From Haemaphysalis longicornis (lineage: Eukaryota > Arthropoda > Arachnida > Ixodida > Ixodidae), in the NCBI GenBank assembly GCA_013339765.2, contig CM023450.1, positions 43,209,745 through 43,273,744 on the forward strand: 64,000 nucleotides of DNA. Direction: 5' to 3'. Under the pieces are notes generated by a model. That model was given only the letters and a program-made list of their open reading frames with translations, made no database searches and was not told the origin of the DNA. Position numbers and translations under genes: made by a program. Below, piece by piece: positions 58,599 through 64,000 of the stretch. The first letter of the stretch is position 1. Every line of letters starts with the position of its first letter.

Positions 58599-60735
58599 TT
58601 CCGTGATATATTCATGCGGCTGGTCAAGTGATACGTAATTACCCGTAAAACTGCTCGAGCCGTAATCCGTGTATTCGCATGGCCGTAATGATGAAACGTG
58701 CTCCGAAAAAGCCCCGAAGAACGGAAGGTCTGGGCTAGAGATTCCGCAAAGCCACGTGCAATATTGAAATTCGTCCGTTTCATGGAATTCTGCCGCTGCA
58801 CCAACAGGGACAGTTTTGCTAACAGCGTCGCGTCGGGTGGGTCTTAAATTTCTTTACCTCGCACCATTTCATGATTCTTGAGCACGTGGATGTTTCGAAA
58901 CAAGGGAACCGCGTTCATTAATCACCCCAAGTAGCATTCGCCTCCACTGAAAGACTAAATCACACAATAAAACGAGAAGGAAAGGAAGGAAACGTCTTCT
59001 AAGGCATTGCGCTAATCTGAAATTAAGTTTTCAAACCCACCGCCCATTTCTAATACACCAGGCAAACCGCATTCCATTTCATCGCTAGGTTTCGTCGCTA
59101 ACTTCTTGCTTGGGGGCATAATTATTTCATCTCTCGCTATCCTTCTACATCGAAAGATAATTTTTAATTAACTACGTCTAGCCTTCATGAAACATAGTTT
59201 CTTCCTTTTTTCGTGCTTTAATTCTGCAGAAGCGACGGGCACTGCACGCGCGTGCCGGCAGAGCTTCGTTGAAAAATGCCCAATGAACTTTTTCGTAAGC
59301 AGGTTGAGGCTTATCCAATCATACACCCGTTGTATATCTTGGTTAACAATTCCTTTTAATTCCCCAACGCACATACTATTCGAAATATCCGGTCACATAT
59401 GGTTCTTCGAGGGACCAAATACAAATTGGTAAACCAAAGTTGCGTAACATTTAGAGTCCAGCCATCAGCCTTTGTTCTTCTGAAAAGTAGTGTTTAGTTT
59501 CTTACACAACAAATAAAACAAGCGTTTCTTCCTTTCACCTCTATTTCGCTTTTCTGGGATGCAAATAATACGGCAGAAGTAGCGATTGAGTCGATGGCGC
59601 CTGCTGGTTCGAAGAAGGGTTTTCCCCGCTGCAGCACCTGCACCGCATATCAGGGAGGCGAACCGCAGCGCAAAGCTGCCGATTCATCCACACTACCTGA
59701 GGAGTTCCAACAGGCGTGTAAGTGTGGCACACAGGGGAATAATTGTTCTTCGCCTCCAAAAAAAAAAACAGCCACCCACCCGGCCATCGAACATGGACCA
59801 CTTTATTCAAGACACAGCCGCTTCGTCATCGCTACAGGTGCCGATGTACTAAAAACGTGAATTGTAAAATGTAAACTTGCCGGAAAAGTCTTCAGGTGCG
59901 CTTTTTCATGCTTTGGTGCCCTAACGTTGGTGTTCTTTAATTGCAAACTTCTCAAAGGAGCCACAAGTTTGGTTGATTCAGAAGACGGCTTCGACCCACT
60001 AAAAATGATGTGAATTCCAAAAATTATTATATTACGAGAAATACATGAAGCAGTGGCGACTCGCCAGCCTACCTCCCACCGTGCCCTTGTGACGTCATGT
60101 ACAAGAACTTGTTTGTACGATTGGCTTCCCCCGACAAAAGCCACCGCCTAGAAACGTGACTGCGATTGTCCGGGTTCCTGTAGTTCAATTTTCCCGTACC
60201 GCCAGCGTGGGTATCCAATGAGGCAGTGAAAGTATACCGAATATTGTAACAGAGCTTATCCTGGCGGCTTAACGTGAGAAACCCAATTTTTTCTCAATAT
60301 TGGTATTCGTAAAATTCTGCCACGTATTAGAAATATCAAGTGCGTTTCTGTTTCGTATTTTCGCTCATATTCAACATACATTTTCTACCAGAAATCTCCA
60401 GTTTCCAACCAGCATAAAAACAACGAATAAAAAGAAGGAAGAAAGAGCATGCAGGACTTTTAAGCGGCGTGACATTGTCGCCACGTGTTTTTCTTTAGAG
60501 GTAGGGGGAACGACCTGTGCTTTTATTCATTGGGCATTTTTAAGCTTCCAAGTAGAATTTTTTAAGTAAATTAATATTCTAACGAAGGGCAGTACTGTAA
60601 ACTGACGAGGCTGCTACGGCATTCGGCTTTGTTTAGTCTTTATTAGACAGCCCGTGTCGCAACTCGACGCGGTCGCACAAGATCGAAATAAGCAAGCAGA
60701 AGAGAGGCAAGGATGCGATTCTCGCCCCCTCCCTC
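58599..60735. other. No recognised feature
   Basis: Frames of 80-113 codons at 59168-60144 occur on both strands and show no domain. An A-run lies at 59757-59769. Confidence 0.5.
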
Positions 60736-60750
60736 TCCCAAAGAGCCGCC

Positions 60751-60775
60751 AGGAGAGAGAGAGAGACGGAGAGAG

Positions 60776-60825
<50 letters not shown>

Positions 60826-60928
60826 CAGATACCGAGCGAGCAGAGCGAGAGAGGAGAGTGAGAGAGAGAGAGATGAGAGTTGAGTTGTGGATGATTTGTT
60901 GTGTTTTTAGAGAGAGAGAGAGAGAGAG
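60751..60928. repeat. Interrupted GA microsatellite
   Basis: GA runs with short interruptions. The Arg/Glu-rich and Leu/Ser-rich frames across it on the two strands are artefacts. Confidence 0.95.
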
Positions 60929-60935
60929 GTCCATC

Positions 60936-62075
60936 GCAATTAGCGACTTTTCTTGGAGCCAGGGGGAGCTTTATTCGCAAATTCGCTCGGCTTCCCGCGC
61001 TATCCCAGCTGCTGAATGAGTAAACGGTGGCTGCATTTAACAGCCATTAATGCAGCTAGCGGCAGGCAGGTATCCGTAGTGGAAAAAGCATCCTGTAATC
61101 AGGCGTGAATGTTTCAAGGCTGCACAAACACAGACAGTTGAGCGACTGCCTTGCGGGCCAAAAGCACGGGGAGCGCGCAATGTAACGCTACCTCTTGATT
61201 CACGCTAAAGAAAAAAATAGACGGCAAGACAAAAAGCAAGAAAGTATAACGGCAGAACAAAGGTGCTCAACCATATATGTCAGAGGTCGTTGGAAAAAGC
61301 AAGCTAGTTACAAGGAACAAAGCTTATTTTTGTGCCAGTTTGTTTGCACTCCTTTTTCATGCCCCTTGCGCTGAACAAGGAACAGTGCCATTTCCGACCG
61401 GGGTGGATACAGAAAACAAGAACGTAATAGCGTGGCGGTAAACGAAGGATCGTTGGACGCCTGAGCACGTAGCCTTCCCGGTTTCCTTAGAGGAAGAGGA
61501 GGCCGACTGACCGAATCGGGAGGGTGTGCTCGGAAGGCGAATGGAGGGCTGTCCTTGAAAGCTGTTCTCCGTTTTCTTTTTTTTTTTTTCACGTTTAATG
61601 GCCATTCCCCGAGGGCATTACCGCGTTCTCTTCATTCAGTAACCCGAGCAGTGCATTATAAAAAAAACGTGAGTATATCCTTAGTGTTTGTTTGTTGGTG
61701 CTCTTATATCAACTCGGGCGCTCACTGAATGATTTATTTGTTTGCTTCTGCAAAAGTGTTTTCAGCGGTTAACTAATAAAGCGAAGTAAAGAAGTAAGGA
61801 AGTAAGCTTCAGTAAGACAGCTACTCTGAAGAATCGGCGTATAGTGCCCGTTAATGCCTTCTGCGTGGGATAATAACTCTGCGATGCTCAATGAACTGAT
61901 TGCATACCACTATAGCGTTACTCCAATTTTTTTGCGGGGTTGATAGTCTAAGCGTAAGCCCTATGTGAGTCAATCGTGCCACTAGGCCAGTTTACTGCTT
62001 CTCACAGAGTGGCACCCGTGATCTGCTGCAGCATTAAATCAACATTGGTCAGGTGACGCTTAATAAAAAAACGTG
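60936..62075. other. No recognised feature
   Basis: Frames at 61308-61605 on the minus strand are lysine- and serine-rich with no domain. A T-run lies at 61577-61590. Confidence 0.5.
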
Positions 62076-62079
62076 CGGG

Positions 62080-62980
62080 CCATTCAGTACAAGATGCTAC
62101 AGCGCGAAATAAAACACGGACACAGAAAGACGAAGGGACGAGCGCTGACTTCCAACTAAATTTAATACGATGAACCTTGCATCTTTTATACACATTCTTC
62201 ATGTTAACATAACTACAAAAAAATTCTAATCTGTAGTTTTACACAACCATATCAGCAGGCGTTCAATGCAGTTGGCACAATCTATACAAACAACATTTCA
62301 CGTCATGCGCGAAGTGCAGCACGTGTTCGAAAGGAAGTCTATCTCTTTTTTTTTTTTTTTTGACAACGCAATAGACGCCCGGCTTACACATTTACTGCCA
62401 TGCCTTAAAATTTTGTGCGCTTCAATAATTTCCCGAGTAGTTTGATTACCGGTTCTACCTATCACCTCGCACATTTCAAACTGTGGTTTGCATCCACAAG
62501 ATTTGCAATGCATGGCCAAGAACCCGTCGTTTCCTTTTTTGACATTGTTGTTGTGCTCGCTCAATCGGTCATTAAGGCATCTGTCAGTTTGACGGACGTA
62601 CACAGACCCACATTTCCTCTGGGGAACGGGATACACCACACGATCCATGCATGGGACGTACTGTGTACGATGCTTTACATGGAACCCACGGTTGTTTGCA
62701 CCTGTTTTTGTAGTTTCTTTGGCGAATTTCACGAGCTTGTGGGGAGCGCTAAGCGCTACCTTCGCGTCTACACGGTGGGCGATCTTCTTTAAACCGTGAG
62801 ACAAGCCGTGAATGTACGGGACAACGGCAACCTTTTTCCTCTCACTTTCGTGAACAGGCCTGTCATGCGTATCCTTACGATGGCAATATTTCTGTGTCTG
62901 GGTTTTATTTCGCGCTGTAGCGTCTTTTACAATGAACTACCAACTCGCCCAACAGTACACTTTGTTAACCATTCAGTACA
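62080..62980 (-). mobile_element. Penelope-like element with inverted ends
   Basis: The coding part reads on the minus strand. The two ends carry the same segment in opposite orientation: GCTACAGCGCGAAATAAAAC near 62095 and its complement GTTTTATTTCGCGCTGTAGC near 62910. CCATTCAGTACA flanks the element at 62080-62091 and 62969-62980 and may be a 12-bp target duplication. PLEs are known for inverted or tandem terminal repeats. Only the nuclease end of the protein is present. Confidence 0.75.
62298..62843 (-). pseudogene. PLE GIY-YIG endonuclease domain (fragment)
   Basis: The frame opens after a stop near 62846 with ERKKVAVVPYIHGLSHGLKK, the conserved segment at the end of PLE reverse transcriptase. 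GFHVKHRTQYVPC is the Cys/His linker, with the first Cys replaced by Phe. The nuclease core follows with VVYPVPQRKCGSVYVRQTDR, then CLNDRLSEHN with the catalytic Arg and Glu. CKSCGCKPQF, QTTREIIEAHKI and a final serine/lysine-rich tail complete the typical layout. YVR replaces YIG and GxTGR has become QTDR. The reverse transcriptase core is missing, so no active element is possible. Confidence 0.88.
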
Positions 62981-63093
62981 CCCTCTGGAGGTGTTTGGGA
63001 AACGAAGCTTTATACACCACCTGCCACGGGAGTCTACGGCCCGCTTGCGTTAATCACACGTTACACTGTATCTGTAACACGTTCTTTATTATT

Positions 63094-63250
63094 TCACTTC
63101 AGCACGACATTCAGAACGGTCTTATGATCGGTGTGATACACACTCAGACTTTGAGGTTGCACAGCAGTTATATTCTTCGTGATCGTTAAGTCAATGTGCG
63201 TTCCACGGATGGTAGTCGGTTGTTTGGTATCTGTGTTGCACACGACTCCA
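63094..63250 (-). pseudogene. Endonuclease (EEP-like) C-terminal fragment
   Basis: The minus-strand frame reads VFGVVCNTDTKQPTTIRGTH, then IDLTITKN and SVYHTDHKTVLNVV just before the end. The TTIRGxxIDL and xDHK segments resemble the last motifs of endonuclease/exonuclease/phosphatase domains found in non-LTR elements and helicase-linked repeats, with the final His as the catalytic residue. The N-terminal part of the domain is replaced by the tRNA-like repeat next to it. I cannot name the parent element. Confidence 0.5.
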
Positions 63251-63337
63251 AACACTTCGAGGACAAAATGAACGTACCACTGCCGCGCACACGGCCGCGA
63301 CACGTGCCGTGGGCGGAGCGCGCATTGGCGCGAGAGG

Positions 63338-63622
63338 TCGCGTGACGCTATCACGTGGCATTCACCGAGAACTCAGGGGGTAAACCCGCAGTTGTGCTGG
63401 ATGAGTACACCGTCTGTCTTGCCCGTCTCCGCGTGTGCTCGTAGCTCAATTGGTAAAACAACGGGTTCTCGCTCCGTTTCTCTATTCGGTCCAGGTTCGA
63501 TTCCTGGTGGTGCCAGTAATTTATTTTGTTTGTTCGCGGGAGTTTTCTGTTGACGCCGACGGCCGCAACAGAACCCTTAGCTGATAGAGATACAAAGCTT
63601 CGCTTTAAAAAATCAAACCACG
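63338..63622 (+). repeat. 285-bp repeat with tRNA-like core, copy 2
   Basis: This matches 10603-10886 end to end on the opposite strand. The tRNA-like core at 63435-63515 has box A TAGCTCAATTGG (63442-63453), box B GGTTCGATTCC (63494-63504), a perfect 5-bp T-stem (CCAGG/CCTGG), and an anticodon-type arm ACGGG-TTCTCGC-TCCGT whose loop would present CTC. The 5' and 3' ends do not form a good acceptor stem, and the region between the anticodon arm and T-arm is long. It could be a SINE of a second family or a tRNA-like part of a larger element. Confidence 0.8.
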
Positions 63623-64000
63623 CAGTTGCTGCGCGTTCTCTATCCTTGAAAGCATCTCAAAAATAAATACAGCTTAATTAATCACTTTGAATCATGCTAA
63701 CCTGCGCATTACCTATACGACAGCTAGACGCGCATCACCTTGCGCTAAAGAAACCCTTGAAACCATGCTGCGGGAAAATATGGTCTTCTGCCCTGCCTGC
63801 CTTGACACAGAGTGAAAGCTATAGTAGTTGCTAACACATAACCGCTCTCGCAATATGCTGAACGGAGCAGGAACTAGAGTCAGATTTCGTTAAATACCTC
63901 ATTCAACAATCTCTCATCTGCCTACCCGGCAATGAACACTGATGCACTGATAGCCAGATGCTGACGGGGATGTCGAAAGCAGGCAGAGCGAGAGAGAAAA
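63623..64000. other. No recognised feature
   Basis: Nothing recognised before the window end. It may continue the repeat at 63338, but no second copy extends this far. Confidence 0.5.

Overview
The window looks like accessory (intergenic or intronic) DNA of a hard tick (Ixodidae, metastriate type such as Rhipicephalus, Dermacentor or Hyalomma). This assignment rests on family recognition. There are about ten copies of a tRNA-derived SINE with a CAAT-repeat tail that resembles the tick SINE I know as Ruka. There are several clades of decayed non-LTR retrotransposons, Penelope-like elements (PLEs) with GIY-YIG nuclease domains, and many microsatellites. I found no intact host protein gene, no rRNA, no convincing functional tRNA gene, and no bacterial or phage feature. 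Almost every open frame is a chance frame through repeats or a fragment of a retroelement.

Layout. 1-666 is a minus-strand copy of a satellite-like repeat broken by a 151-bp MITE with a TAA target duplication. 0.7-5.3 kb is mostly unrecognised DNA with two SINEs (one old) and a perfect 47-bp palindrome. 5.4-6.0 kb is a LINE 3' end. 7.4-7.7 kb holds a local direct duplication. 8.1-9.4 kb has two SINEs. 10.6-12.6 kb holds a 285-bp repeat with a tRNA-like core, followed by a decayed LINE with reverse transcriptase, RNase H and tail domains. 12.8-13.0 kb is a SINE. 14.6-15.3 kb is a LINE tail on the minus strand. 17.0-17.4 kb is a GC-rich block with a TATA/initiator pair. 17.8 and 20.1 kb carry inverted copies of an unknown GC-rich repeat. 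21.65-22.88 kb is a tandem array of about eight 150-bp AT-rich units.

23-31 kb is nearly featureless. 31.0-31.3 kb is a TG/GA microsatellite. 31.6 and 34.8 kb carry two copies of another unnamed dispersed repeat. 35.9-37.4 kb has a SINE, twin perfect palindromes, and a tRNA-like segment beside a LINE tail. 41.4-45.5 kb is microsatellite-rich and contains PLE terminal fragments, among them a large inverted duplication with hammerhead-like motifs. 47.1-47.9 kb is a minus-strand LINE fragment. 49.5-52.7 kb places a PLE 3' half directly upstream of a Jockey-like LINE that was split by a SINE, with a 13-bp target duplication. 54.6-56.3 kb has SINE fragments, a duplicated GC-rich segment and a pogo/Tigger-like remnant. 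57.2-58.6 kb is a CR1/L2-like LINE 3' end with an AAAC tail. 62.1-63.6 kb has a PLE between inverted ends, an endonuclease-like fragment, and the second copy of the tRNA-like 285-bp repeat.

The elements do not form a working pathway. They record nested insertion. The SINEs would depend on LINE machinery in trans, and the MITE on a Harbinger-type transposase that is absent here. Only the SINEs with clear target duplications and the near-identical PLE inverted repeat look recent. All family names come from reading translated motifs without database searches.
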